Assembly (NCBI RefSeq): GCF_022631375.1
Contig: NZ_JALBGC010000008.1
Coordinates: 1-64,000 of the forward strand
Direction of reading: 5' to 3'
DNA: 64,000 bases
Source of the DNA: Hymenobacter cyanobacteriorum
GTDB taxonomy: Bacteria > Bacteroidota > Bacteroidia > Cytophagales > Hymenobacteraceae
The notes under the pieces are model-generated. The model did not search any database and was not told the DNA's origin. It was given only the letters and a program-made list of their open reading frames with translations. Positions 15,168 to 23,198 of this stretch are shown piece after piece. The translations under genes were made by a program, and so were the position numbers. Position 1 is the first letter of the stretch, and every line of letters starts with the position of its first letter.

Positions 15168-16427
15168 ATGGACAACCAACAACAACCCCTGCGGCTGGGC
15201 CTGATAGGCTTCGGCTGCGTGGGACAGGGCTTCTACGACATCATCCGGCAGCAGCCTGAGCTGGGTTTGACGGTGGCGCGCATTGCGGTGAAGAGCCCCG
15301 ACAAGCCCCGTTCGCTGCCCGCTGAGCATTTTACTTACCATGCCGACGAGTTGCTGAACGACCTCACGCTGGACGTGCTGGTGGAGGTAATCGACGATGC
15401 GGCCGAGGCCTTCCGGCTGGTGAGTGCCGCGCTGCGCCAGGGCCGCCGAGTGGCCACGGCCAACAAAGCCATGCTGGCCCGGCACCTGCCCGAGCTGGTG
15501 CAACTGGAGCAGCAGCACGGCGGCACGCTGCTCTACGAGGCGGCCGTGTGCGGCAGCATTCCGGTAGTGCGCACGCTCGATGCCTACTTCAGCCATGAGC
15601 CGCTGCGGGCGGTGCGGGGCATTTTCAATGGCTCCTCTAACTATGTGCTCACGCGCATGAGCGAGGAAGGCTCGGACTACGCCACGGCGCTGGCCGAGGC
15701 CCAGGCGCTGGGCTTTGCCGAAACTGACCCCACCCTTGATATGGGCGCCTTCGACCCGCGCTCGAAAGCGGTGATATTGGCGGCGCATGCTTACGGCATT
15801 TTCCTGAACCCTGACGAAGTATTGAACCTGGGCATCGAGGCGGTAGGCGCGGCCGACATTGCCCACGCCGCCGCGCGTGGCCAGAAGGTGAAAGTAGTGG
15901 CCAGCGTGCAGCGCCTGCCCAACGGCCGTGTAGCCGCGCTGGTGACGCCGCAGCTGCTGGGGCCGGAATCGCCGCTGTTCGCCGTGGAGCACGAATTTAA
16001 CGGCGTGGTGGTGGAGGGCGAGTACGCGGGGCCGCAGTTCCTGGCCGGGCGCGGAGCCGGCGGCCACCCCACCGGCTCGGCGGTGCTGGCCGACGTGCTG
16101 GCCCTGCGCCGCGGCCTGCGCTACGGCTACGCCAAGCGCACCACGGCCCCGGCCGTGCAGCCAGCCGAGGAACTGGAGCTGGACATCTACCTGCGCCACG
16201 CCGACGTGGGCGCGCTGCGCGAGGTGCTGACGTGGCTGGAGTTGCCGGCCACCGCCCTGCGCACCGACGTGCACGGCGTGTACGCCACCGGTGCGGTGCC
16301 GCTGCTACGGCTGGCGCAGTGGCGCGACGAGCTGCGGGCCAACGGGGTGTTTGTGGCTCGTCGCGGCGAGGTGCGGGCAGGGGAGGCCGTGGCCGAAAGC
16401 CGGCTGGCGGCGGGTGCCGTGGCCTAA
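15168..16427 (+). CDS. hom: Homoserine dehydrogenase, monofunctional
   Basis: The enzyme reduces aspartate semialdehyde to homoserine with NAD(P)H, the step before MetX. The Rossmann motif is GLIGFGCVGQG (~11-21); next come ANKAMLA, YEAAVCGSIPVVRTL, the signature GIFNGSSNYVLTRM and the substrate motif FAETDPTLDMGAFDPRSKAVILA. The 419-residue length has no aspartokinase part; the C-terminal ~75 residues are not an obvious ACT domain. With metY and metX it makes a methionine block; whether hom shares their transcript is unclear because a strong hairpin repeat lies between. Confidence 0.95.
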   Translation: MDNQQQPLRLGLIGFGCVGQGFYDIIRQQPELGLTVARIAVKSPDKPRSLPAEHFTYHADELLNDLTLDVLVEVIDDAAEAFRLVSAALRQGRRVATANKAMLARHLPELVQLEQQHGGTLLYEAAVCGSIPVVRTLDAYFSHEPLRAVRGIFNGSSNYVLTRMSEEGSDYATALAEAQALGFAETDPTLDMGAFDPRSKAVILAAHAYGIFLNPDEVLNLGIEAVGAADIAHAAARGQKVKVVASVQRLPNGRVAALVTPQLLGPESPLFAVEHEFNGVVVEGEYAGPQFLAGRGAGGHPTGSAVLADVLALRRGLRYGYAKRTTAPAVQPAEELELDIYLRHADVGALREVLTWLELPATALRTDVHGVYATGAVPLLRLAQWRDELRANGVFVARRGEVRAGEAVAESRLAAGAVA

Positions 16428-16690
16428 AAGTGCCCGTGCAACCGGCTCGAAATAGGAGAGAGGATAGACAAGCGGCTGCGCATGGCGCCGCTTGCTCAGC
16501 CGGAGTGGCTTGTTAGTTACTCTGGCATCATGGTTAGCGGCGACTGTAACGTGAACTTGCTGCACGTGGGCCTGATGGCTTTTTATGGTCCGTATTCAAG
16601 ATGCATGCTGGCACTGCCAGCCGGGCTGCCAGCGGGCGTGTGCAAGGTGCGGCCCAGCGCTTAGCAGTGGCGTAACCAGGCAGCTACGGC
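16428..16690. other. Gap after hom with no supported gene
   Basis: I see no convincing gene or RNA here. A short hairpin, CAAGCGGC with GCCGCTTG (about 16469-16491), lies 42 bases after hom and may end its transcript, although no T run follows it. Short open frames in the remainder have no recognisable pattern. Confidence 0.4.
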
Positions 16691-16697
16691 AGTACAC

Positions 16698-16732
16698 GCA
16701 AAAAGGGCGAGCCAGTGGCCCGCCCTTTTTGC
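16698..16732. terminator. Bidirectional terminator between hom and the esterase gene
   Basis: GCAAAAAGGGCGGG-type arms: GCAAAAAGGGCG pairs with CGCCCTTTTTGC, giving A and T runs on opposite sides, so it serves both strands. Confidence 0.85.
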
Positions 16733-16753
16733 GTAGAAGGCATTGGCCGAGAC

Positions 16754-17989
16754 CTATTGGAACTCGATGCGCACCGGCAACTGGCCAGGCACTGCCAGCA
16801 GGTAGAGGCCGGCGGGTAGGCTGCCGCGTGACACCAGCAACTCGCGGCTGATGGAGCTGAAGCTGCGCACGAGGCGGCCGGTAGCATCGCGCAACTCTAC
16901 CTGGGCGGGCAGCGGCCAGGCCTCGGGCAACTGCAGGCGCAGCTGGTCGGCGGCCGGGTTGGGGTAGGCCTGGGCGAGGGCGACCGGCTGGCCGCTGCCC
17001 GCCCGGGCTGCCAGCACCGTGCCCGCCTGCCCCAGGCTGGGCCGCAGAAAGTCGCGGATGGCGCGGAAGGTGGTGTCGGCGTAGGCCGTGTTGCCTTCGA
17101 AGGGAATGTGGCCGGCCCGCGACAGCCGCACCAGCGTGTTGCGCACGCCCACGGCCGTGGCGCGTGGGTTCAGGCGGCCGCTGCCATACACGTACTTGGG
17201 CGGCAGCAGCGAGCCCACCCGGCCCTGGAAGTAGGGCACCGTATTATCGGCGGTGCCGTGCACACTCAGCAGCGGCGCGTTGCCGGCCTCGATGAGGCTG
17301 GGGTTTTCGGTAGCGCCGCTCAGGTTGAGCACGGCCAGCACGGCGCTGCTGTAGCCCGGGTTGCCGCTGTTGCCCTCGATGCCGCCCAGCGCGGCCAGCC
17401 CCACGTAGGCCGGCACTTCACTGGCCTTGTCCAGATAGCCCACTTCCAGCGCCATAAAGGCGCCGGCCGATGAGCCGCCCACGGCGATGTAGCTGGGATT
17501 TACGCGGTAAGTGTTGGTGGTAGCCGCGTCTTTGCGGAAAAAACGCACGGCCGCTCGCAGGTCCTGCATGCCGCGCACGGCGGCCTGGGCCACGCCCACG
17601 GTGTCGGCCGCCGGGGGCGGGAAACCCGTAATCGGGAAGCCCAGCCGGTACTCGATGCTGGCCGCCACGTAGCCCAGCCGCGCCATCCGCGTGCAGATGT
17701 TCACCATGTAAGCGTCTTTGCGCGTGCCCGCCAGGAAACCGCCCTGGTGCGCGAAAATGATGACCGGCCGGCGTGCCACTACGTCGCCCACGGGTTGGTA
17801 AATGTCCATTTTCAGCGCTGCCGCCGTGCCGTCGTAGTTCGTAGCGGCCCCGTAGTCCACATCTGGGGTCACGGCCGCGCTGGAAAAGATGGGCCGGTAG
17901 TAGCGCCCGCCGGTGGTATCAATCTGGGCGCGGGCCGCCGGACCGGCTCCCAGCATCAGCAGAAGCAATAGTAGGAGTTTAGTTTTCAT
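16754..17989 (-). CDS. Secreted alpha/beta-hydrolase esterase with T9SS sorting domain
   Basis: From the ATG at 17989 there is a signal peptide (MKTKLLLLLLLMLGAGPAARAQ). The catalytic domain (~25-300) has a carboxylesterase/feruloyl-esterase-like layout: MDIYQPVGD, the oxyanion segment IIFAHQGGF, the nucleophile elbow VGGSSAGAFMAL and LSVHGTADNTVPY with the acid. The last ~80 residues (AYPNPAADQLRLQLPE onward to RIEFQ) are a T9SS type A sorting domain, so the protein is exported across the outer membrane by the type IX system. It is followed on the same strand by a longer paralogue at 18076-21024, with a terminator between. The substrate cannot be deduced. Confidence 0.85.
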   Translation of the reverse strand: MKTKLLLLLLLMLGAGPAARAQIDTTGGRYYRPIFSSAAVTPDVDYGAATNYDGTAAALKMDIYQPVGDVVARRPVIIFAHQGGFLAGTRKDAYMVNICTRMARLGYVAASIEYRLGFPITGFPPPAADTVGVAQAAVRGMQDLRAAVRFFRKDAATTNTYRVNPSYIAVGGSSAGAFMALEVGYLDKASEVPAYVGLAALGGIEGNSGNPGYSSAVLAVLNLSGATENPSLIEAGNAPLLSVHGTADNTVPYFQGRVGSLLPPKYVYGSGRLNPRATAVGVRNTLVRLSRAGHIPFEGNTAYADTTFRAIRDFLRPSLGQAGTVLAARAGSGQPVALAQAYPNPAADQLRLQLPEAWPLPAQVELRDATGRLVRSFSSISRELLVSRGSLPAGLYLLAVPGQLPVRIEFQ

Positions 17990-18020
17990 TGTTATCAAGT
18001 AAAAAAGGATTTCGAAGTTG

Positions 18021-18063
18021 TAAGCCCGTCGTGCTACACTGAACGCTGCACGACGGGCTTTTG
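18021..18063 (-). terminator. Terminator between the two esterase paralogues
   Basis: TAAGCCCGTCGTGC pairs with GCACGACGGGCTTTT across a 13-base loop. Confidence 0.8.
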
Positions 18064-18075
18064 GGTTGTTCTACC

Positions 18076-21024
18076 TTATTGCACCACCACGCGGCGCACC
18101 ACGGCCGTGCCGCCTACGGCCAAGTGCAGCTGGTACACGCCCGGGGCCAGGCCGCGCACGTCGAAATCAGCCGTTAGTGGCTGGCCGGCCGGGGTGGCGA
18201 GCTGGCGCTGGCGCACCACCTGGCCCAGCGCATTGCTGAGCCGGGCCGTAACCGCCGTAGCGCCCGTGGCCGGCAGCACCACGCGGAAGCTGCCCACCGC
18301 CGGGTTGGGGTATAGCTGCACCTGCTCGGCCAACTGCGCGGCGGCCGTAGCCGTCGCGGTGCCGGGCCGCAGCTCCAGCGCAAACCGGCCGGGAGCGGTG
18401 GTACCAGCCAGCGCGAAAGAATAGCTGCTGCCCGGGGCCAGCACCGTGCGCGTGCCGGCCAGCGCATCGGTGAGGGTGAGGCTGGTGCCGGGAGCGAAGT
18501 TTTGCAAGTCGGCAGCGGCGAGTGTGTAGCGGCCGGGCTGGGGCACGGCCACGGTCAGCGGTACTACGGTGGTAGCAGTTAGTAGCGGCAGGCCGTTGAT
18601 GGACAAGTCCTGGCCGGCGGCGGTGCTGGCCAGGTTCAGGCCGCTGGGGTTGGCCAGCTTGCGAGCGTCGTAGCGGGCATCAGGGCCGGCGGTGGCCCCG
18701 GTTTCGAGGTATACAAAGGCTTCATCGGTGGTAGTCGGGGCGGCCTCCGGGGCCAGCGTGAGGCGCAGGCGGGCGCGCGGGTCGGCGGCGGGGCGCTGCA
18801 CGGTGGCGGCATTGGCGGTGGCAAAGTCGGTGATGCGGGCCGCCGTGGGGAAGGTGAGCGTGACCGGCGTGGCTCCCGGCGAACGCACGAAAAACGCCTG
18901 CCCCAGCGGAATGGTGCTGCCCGGTGCGCCGCCCACGCCGTTCACGTAGCTGCGGTAGTTGCCGCCGTACTGGCTGCTGCTTACAAAAATGTACATGGCC
19001 CCGTCGAGGCCAGCCGGCACGGGTACGGCATCCCAGTTCAGGGCCGAGGCGAAGGGGTTGCCCAGCAGGTGCCAGCCGCCATCGGCCGATACCGCCCCCG
19101 GCAGCGTGGCGCTGAAGGCCGCGTTGTTGCTCGTGAGCGTACCGCTGAAACTAAGTGTCTGGCCGGCGCTCATATTCACGGTGTAGCCGCGCCCGGGCAG
19201 CAGCTGGTCGCTTAGGCTGGTGGGGGCCTCGTAGCCGCGGTCGAAGGGCGCGTAGGCGTTGGCCCGCGTTACGCGGCTCTGGTCGTAGAAGAAAATGTTG
19301 GGGAAGGGCGAAGTCGTGCCCGGCGTAGCTGAATTATTATACGTAGCGGCCTGGCTGATTTCGGGCGCGAAGCTGCCGCCGTTGGCCGTGTTGTTCAGCC
19401 CGCCTACCGTAGCGCCGGTTACGGGTGCGGCCAGGTGCCGGTAGCCCAGGCCGGGATTCACGCTGGGGTCGATGTAGCGCTGCACGGCCAGGGCAGTCGT
19501 GAGCGTACCCGCGCCGGGCGTGGCCAGTGCCGTGCCGGCCGGGCCGGAAAGCAGCGTCAGCCCCGCGCTGTTGTCGAAGGTGCCGCTGGTGGGCAGTAGG
19601 CGCTGGCTGATGCTCAAGGTCTGGCTCAGCGTGAGGGTGCTGCCGGCCGGCACGGCCACTTCCAGCTCGCGCACAGTGCCGGGCAGGCCCGCGCCGGTGG
19701 CCTGGTTGCCGGTGCCCACATAAGCATATACTGCGCCCGGGCTGAAGCTGCGGCTGCCGGTGTTGCGAATGGCGCCCGTAGACCCGCTGGCGCTGATGCC
19801 CGCTGCATCGCAGATGCGCAGCGAAGCGCCGGCCTGCAGGTCGAAATTGCCCGGCCCATCTACCACGAAGCAGTTGGTGCCCAGGCTGCCGGCTAGCTGG
19901 CCGCTCAGGCTTTTGATAACCAGCGTGCCGTACACGGTGATGTTGCCGGCCAGCGTGGCCGTGCCGCTGTTGATGGTGATGTCCTGGTAATTGCCGCCGG
20001 GCACGGTTGTGTTGCTATTAATAGTCAGGCTGGGCAGCGCGAACGGGCCCAGCAAGGGCCGCAGAAAGGCCCGGATGTCGCGGTAAGTCGTGTCGGCGTA
20101 GGCGGCCGAATTGGGGCTGCCGGCATTGGCGCTCTGCACGGGGTACTGCGGAATGTGCGGCGCCTTGCTGAAGCGGCGCAGCACGTTGAGCACGCCCACG
20201 CTGCTGGCATAGGGGTTCAGCAGGCCGCTGCCGAACACGTACTTCGGCGGCAGCGGCGACACATTTACCTTCCCTTTGAAGTAGGGTACCACCGCGTCGG
20301 AGGTGCCATGGGCGCTATAGAGTGGCGCATTGCCGGCTTCGATGATGCTGGGCGGGTTGGTAGCCCCGCTCAGGTTGAGCACAGCCAGCACGGCGCTGGA
20401 GTAGCCGGGGTTGCCGCTGGCGCCCTCAATCCCGTCCATCAGCGCAATGTTTACATCGGCGGGCACCTCGCTGGCCTTGTCGAGGTAGCCCACTTCGATG
20501 GCGGCAAAGCCGCCCGCTGAAGTACCACCCACTACAATGCGGCTGGGGCTGATGCGGTAGGTATTGGTAGTAGCCGCATCTTTTCGGAAGAAGCGCACGG
20601 CAGCCCGCAAATCCTGCATGCCGCGCAGGGCGGCCTTGCTGAAATTGGTGGTGTCGAGCGGGAAAAAGCCCAGCCGGTAGTCAATGCTGGCCGTGACGTA
20701 GCCCAGCTTCGCAAATTGCGTGCAGACGCTCGCCATGTAGCTCTCACTGCGCGAGCCCGTGACGAACCCACCCTGATGGGCAAAAATGATGACCGGCCGC
20801 TCGGCCGTAGCGTCGCCGACGGGCTGGTAGATGTCCATCAGCAGCGTTTGGGTACCGCCGGTAAAGGTTACTGCCGAACCATAGGCCACGCCGGAAGTCA
20901 CCGTTACGGTCGGGAAAATGGGCCGAAAATACCGCCCGCCGGTGGTGTCAATGGGCGTTTGGGCCAGCGCCGGCCGGGCCAGGCCGAGCACCAGCAGCAA
21001 CCCGAAAAGGAGTAGAGATTTCAT
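18076..21024 (-). CDS. Large secreted esterase with beta-rich insert and T9SS sorting domain
   Basis: The 982-residue chain starts with a signal peptide (MKSLLLFGLLLVLGLARPALA). Residues ~22-325 are a paralogue of the esterase domain of the neighbouring gene, sharing DTTGGRYFRPIF, MDIYQPVGDATAERPVIIFA, GGTSAGGFAAIEVGYLDK and LNLSGATNPPSIIEAGNAPL. Residues ~330-830 are a long Ser/Thr/Gly beta-rich region, with repeats like ITINSGTATLAGNITVYG and a cluster of Ile/Val strands, possibly a carbohydrate- or surface-binding stretch. The last ~80 residues (LYPNPAVGSFRVVLP to RVVVQ) are a T9SS type A sorting domain. The pair probably arose by tandem duplication followed by gain or loss of the insert. 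Confidence 0.85.
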   Translation of the reverse strand: MKSLLLFGLLLVLGLARPALAQTPIDTTGGRYFRPIFPTVTVTSGVAYGSAVTFTGGTQTLLMDIYQPVGDATAERPVIIFAHQGGFVTGSRSESYMASVCTQFAKLGYVTASIDYRLGFFPLDTTNFSKAALRGMQDLRAAVRFFRKDAATTNTYRISPSRIVVGGTSAGGFAAIEVGYLDKASEVPADVNIALMDGIEGASGNPGYSSAVLAVLNLSGATNPPSIIEAGNAPLYSAHGTSDAVVPYFKGKVNVSPLPPKYVFGSGLLNPYASSVGVLNVLRRFSKAPHIPQYPVQSANAGSPNSAAYADTTYRDIRAFLRPLLGPFALPSLTINSNTTVPGGNYQDITINSGTATLAGNITVYGTLVIKSLSGQLAGSLGTNCFVVDGPGNFDLQAGASLRICDAAGISASGSTGAIRNTGSRSFSPGAVYAYVGTGNQATGAGLPGTVRELEVAVPAGSTLTLSQTLSISQRLLPTSGTFDNSAGLTLLSGPAGTALATPGAGTLTTALAVQRYIDPSVNPGLGYRHLAAPVTGATVGGLNNTANGGSFAPEISQAATYNNSATPGTTSPFPNIFFYDQSRVTRANAYAPFDRGYEAPTSLSDQLLPGRGYTVNMSAGQTLSFSGTLTSNNAAFSATLPGAVSADGGWHLLGNPFASALNWDAVPVPAGLDGAMYIFVSSSQYGGNYRSYVNGVGGAPGSTIPLGQAFFVRSPGATPVTLTFPTAARITDFATANAATVQRPAADPRARLRLTLAPEAAPTTTDEAFVYLETGATAGPDARYDARKLANPSGLNLASTAAGQDLSINGLPLLTATTVVPLTVAVPQPGRYTLAAADLQNFAPGTSLTLTDALAGTRTVLAPGSSYSFALAGTTAPGRFALELRPGTATATAAAQLAEQVQLYPNPAVGSFRVVLPATGATAVTARLSNALGQVVRQRQLATPAGQPLTADFDVRGLAPGVYQLHLAVGGTAVVRRVVVQ

Positions 21025-21166
21025 AGGGACCGGGAAAAGGATGAAGAGTCGAATGTAGGGCTTTCAGCTTGACGCAGAACCGGCCGCCGGGGTTGGCCTC
21101 CGGTCTGCACAGCCGCGCCGCCGTGCGTTATTTGCGACCGTTTTCCCTGCTGCTTTGTTTTTGCTT

Positions 21167-22069
21167 ATGTCCGTTCAGTTTCCCGCCCCCCTGCAGGCCG
21201 GCCAGCGCGTGGCGCTGGTGAGCCCGGCCCGTAAAATCTCGGCCGCCGAGCTAGCTCCCGCCATTGCCACCCTCGAAAGCTGGGGCCTCGAAGTGGTATT
21301 GGGCGAAAGCATCGCCGGCGACCACCACCAGTTTGCCGGCGACGACGACCTGCGCCGCCGCGACTTTCAGCAGCAGCTCGACGACCCCACCATTCGGGCC
21401 ATTCTGTGCGCGCGCGGCGGCTATGGCACCGCCCGCATCGTCGATGGCCTCGACCTCACGCGCTTCGCCGCTGCGCCCAAGTGGGTGGCCGGCTTCTCCG
21501 ATGTCACGGTACTCAACTCTCACCTGCTGGCGCAGAATTACGCCAGCATCCACGGCGTGATGCCGGTGCTTTTCCATCAGGCCGGCGGCGAGCTGGCACT
21601 CGAAACCCTGCGCCGGGCGCTATTCGGCGAAGCGTTTCAGCCCATCGAAGTAGCGCCGCACCCGCTCAATCGGCCCGGCACGGCAACCGGCGAACTGGTG
21701 GGCGGCAACCTCAGCCTGCTCCAAACTATCACGGGCACGCCCTCGCAGGCCAGCTTCGCGGGCCGCATTCTCTTCCTCGAAGACCTCGACGAGTACCTCT
21801 ACCATGTCGACCGCATGCTGCTGCACCTGCACCGCAGCGGGCAGCTGGCGGGCCTGGCCGGACTGGTGGTGGGCCACTTCTCCGACATGCGCGACAACAC
21901 CATTCCCTTCGGCACCACGGCCTGGGAAATCATCGACCGCTACGCGCGGATGTATGATTTCCCAGTGGCCTACGGCTTCCCCACCGGCCACGAGGCCGAC
22001 AACCTGGCGCTGGTGGTGGGCCAGTCGGCCACGCTCACAGTGCGTGCGGATGGGGCGCGACTAGCTTAG
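21167..22069 (+). CDS. ldcA: LD-carboxypeptidase, peptidase family S66
   Basis: The enzyme removes the terminal D-Ala from L,D-linked muropeptide tetrapeptides in peptidoglycan recycling. The 300-residue product has the S66 hallmarks: GQRVALVSPARKI, CARGGYGTARIV followed by GFSDVTVLNSHLL with the nucleophile Ser, FLEDLDEYLYHVDRML with the Glu, and YGFPTGHEADNLALVVG with the His. There is no signal peptide, which matches a cytoplasmic location. The start at 21167 is preferred to the in-frame ATG at 21155, since MSVQFPAPLQAGQR gives the usual N-terminus. Confidence 0.92.
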   Translation: MSVQFPAPLQAGQRVALVSPARKISAAELAPAIATLESWGLEVVLGESIAGDHHQFAGDDDLRRRDFQQQLDDPTIRAILCARGGYGTARIVDGLDLTRFAAAPKWVAGFSDVTVLNSHLLAQNYASIHGVMPVLFHQAGGELALETLRRALFGEAFQPIEVAPHPLNRPGTATGELVGGNLSLLQTITGTPSQASFAGRILFLEDLDEYLYHVDRMLLHLHRSGQLAGLAGLVVGHFSDMRDNTIPFGTTAWEIIDRYARMYDFPVAYGFPTGHEADNLALVVGQSATLTVRADGARLA

Positions 22070-22095
22070 CATCTGCCCAACCCCGCCCGAAGCCG

Positions 22096-22103
22096 TAGCT
22101 TTG
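22096..22103 (+). promoter_or_regulatory. -7 promoter element for rmlA (TAGCTTTG)
   Basis: TAGCTTTG matches TAnnTTTG, 30 bases before the rmlA ATG. Confidence 0.6.
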
Positions 22104-22133
22104 TGCCAGTCATTCTGCCCTTTATTCGCTTAC

Positions 22134-23012
22134 ATGAAAGGAATTATTCTCGCCGGCGGCTCCGGCACCCGCCTGCACCCGCTCACGCTCGCTGTTTCGA
22201 AGCAACTCATGCCCGTGTACGACAAGCCGATGATTTATTATCCGCTGTCGATTCTGCTCTCGGCCGGCATTCGGGAAGTGCTGATTATCACCACACCCCA
22301 CGACCAGGAGCAATTCAAGAAGCTGCTGGGCGATGGTAAAAACCTGGGCTGCGATTTCCAGTACGTGGTGCAGGAAGTGCCCAACGGCCTCGCCCAAGCC
22401 TTCGTGCTCGGCGCCGATTTTATCGGTAAAGACAAGGTGGCGCTGGTGCTCGGCGACAATATTTTCTACGGCGCGGGCCTAGAGGAGCTGCTGAAATCGA
22501 ACAACGACCCCGAGGGCGGCGTGGTGTTTGCCTACCACGTGCACGACCCCGAGCGCTACGGCGTGGTGGAGTTCGACGCCGACAAAAGAGCCCTTAGCAT
22601 CGAGGAAAAGCCGGCCAAGCCCAAGAGCAACTACGCCGTGCCCGGCCTGTATTTCTACGACAACGACGTGGTGGAAATCGCCAAAAACCTCGAAATGAGC
22701 CCGCGCGGTGAGTACGAAATCACCGACGTGAACCGCGAGTACCTGCGCCGCGGCACGCTCAAAGTGGGCATCCTCGGCCGCGGCACCGCCTGGCTCGACA
22801 CGGGCACCTTCGAAAGCCTGATGCAGGCCGGCGAGTTCGTAAAAGTCATCGAGCAGCGCCAGGGCCTCAAGGTGGGCTCCATCGAAGAAGCCGCCTACCG
22901 CCAGGGCTTCATCGACGCCGACCAGCTTCGCGCCATTGCCGCCCCGCTCCGCAAAAGCGGCTACGGCGACTACCTGATGAACCTGCCCGAGCAGCTGCTG
23001 ATGGAGGGGTAA
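22134..23012 (+). CDS. rmlA: Glucose-1-phosphate thymidylyltransferase
   Basis: RmlA (RfbA) makes dTDP-glucose from dTTP and glucose 1-phosphate, the first step to dTDP-L-rhamnose for surface polysaccharides. The nucleotidyltransferase motif GIILAGGSGTRLHPLT is at the extreme N-terminus from the ATG at 22134, which fixes the start. Further family blocks are KQLMPVYDKPMIYYPLS, LGDNIFYG, VPGLYFYDNDVV, and the GTAWLDTGTFESLMQA block. The 292-residue length fits. No rmlBCD follow, so the other rhamnose genes must be elsewhere. It has its own promoter element and terminator. Confidence 0.96.
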   Translation: MKGIILAGGSGTRLHPLTLAVSKQLMPVYDKPMIYYPLSILLSAGIREVLIITTPHDQEQFKKLLGDGKNLGCDFQYVVQEVPNGLAQAFVLGADFIGKDKVALVLGDNIFYGAGLEELLKSNNDPEGGVVFAYHVHDPERYGVVEFDADKRALSIEEKPAKPKSNYAVPGLYFYDNDVVEIAKNLEMSPRGEYEITDVNREYLRRGTLKVGILGRGTAWLDTGTFESLMQAGEFVKVIEQRQGLKVGSIEEAAYRQGFIDADQLRAIAAPLRKSGYGDYLMNLPEQLLMEG

Positions 23013-23017
23013 CGGCT

Positions 23018-23182
23018 GTCATTGCGAGCGCAGCGAAGCAATCCTTCCTCCTGATGCGACCAGCCTAACAATGTGATAAAGCCCCGACGCTGCTAAGTGC
23101 CGGGGTTTTTCGTGAGGGCTTGTCACATCCCATGGGTTGGTCGCTAGGAGAGGAAGGATTGCCGCGCTTCGCTCGCAATGAC
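23018..23182. repeat. Long nested inverted repeat, type C
   Basis: GTCATTGCGAGCGCAGCGAA at the left pairs with TTCGCTCGCAATGAC on the right; inner arms GCAATCCTTCCTCCT and AGGAGAGGAAGGATTGC also pair, then partial GCGACCAGCC with GGTTGGTCGC. At the centre lies the rmlA terminator. The full ~165-base unit is one long hairpin between convergent genes. Confidence 0.85.
23078..23110 (+). terminator. rmlA terminator inside the type C repeat
   Basis: AAAGCCCCGAC and GTGCCGGGGTTTTT pair around GCTGCTAA with a T run after the stem. Confidence 0.8.
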
Positions 23183-23198
23183 AATGACTACCCGGTAC

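Noticed and set aside
16440..16690. Possible tRNA or small protein after hom
   Set aside because: No T-loop GTTCGA block or paired acceptor arms, and the short frames (for example one with a C-x-x-C cluster) lack a clear start or family.
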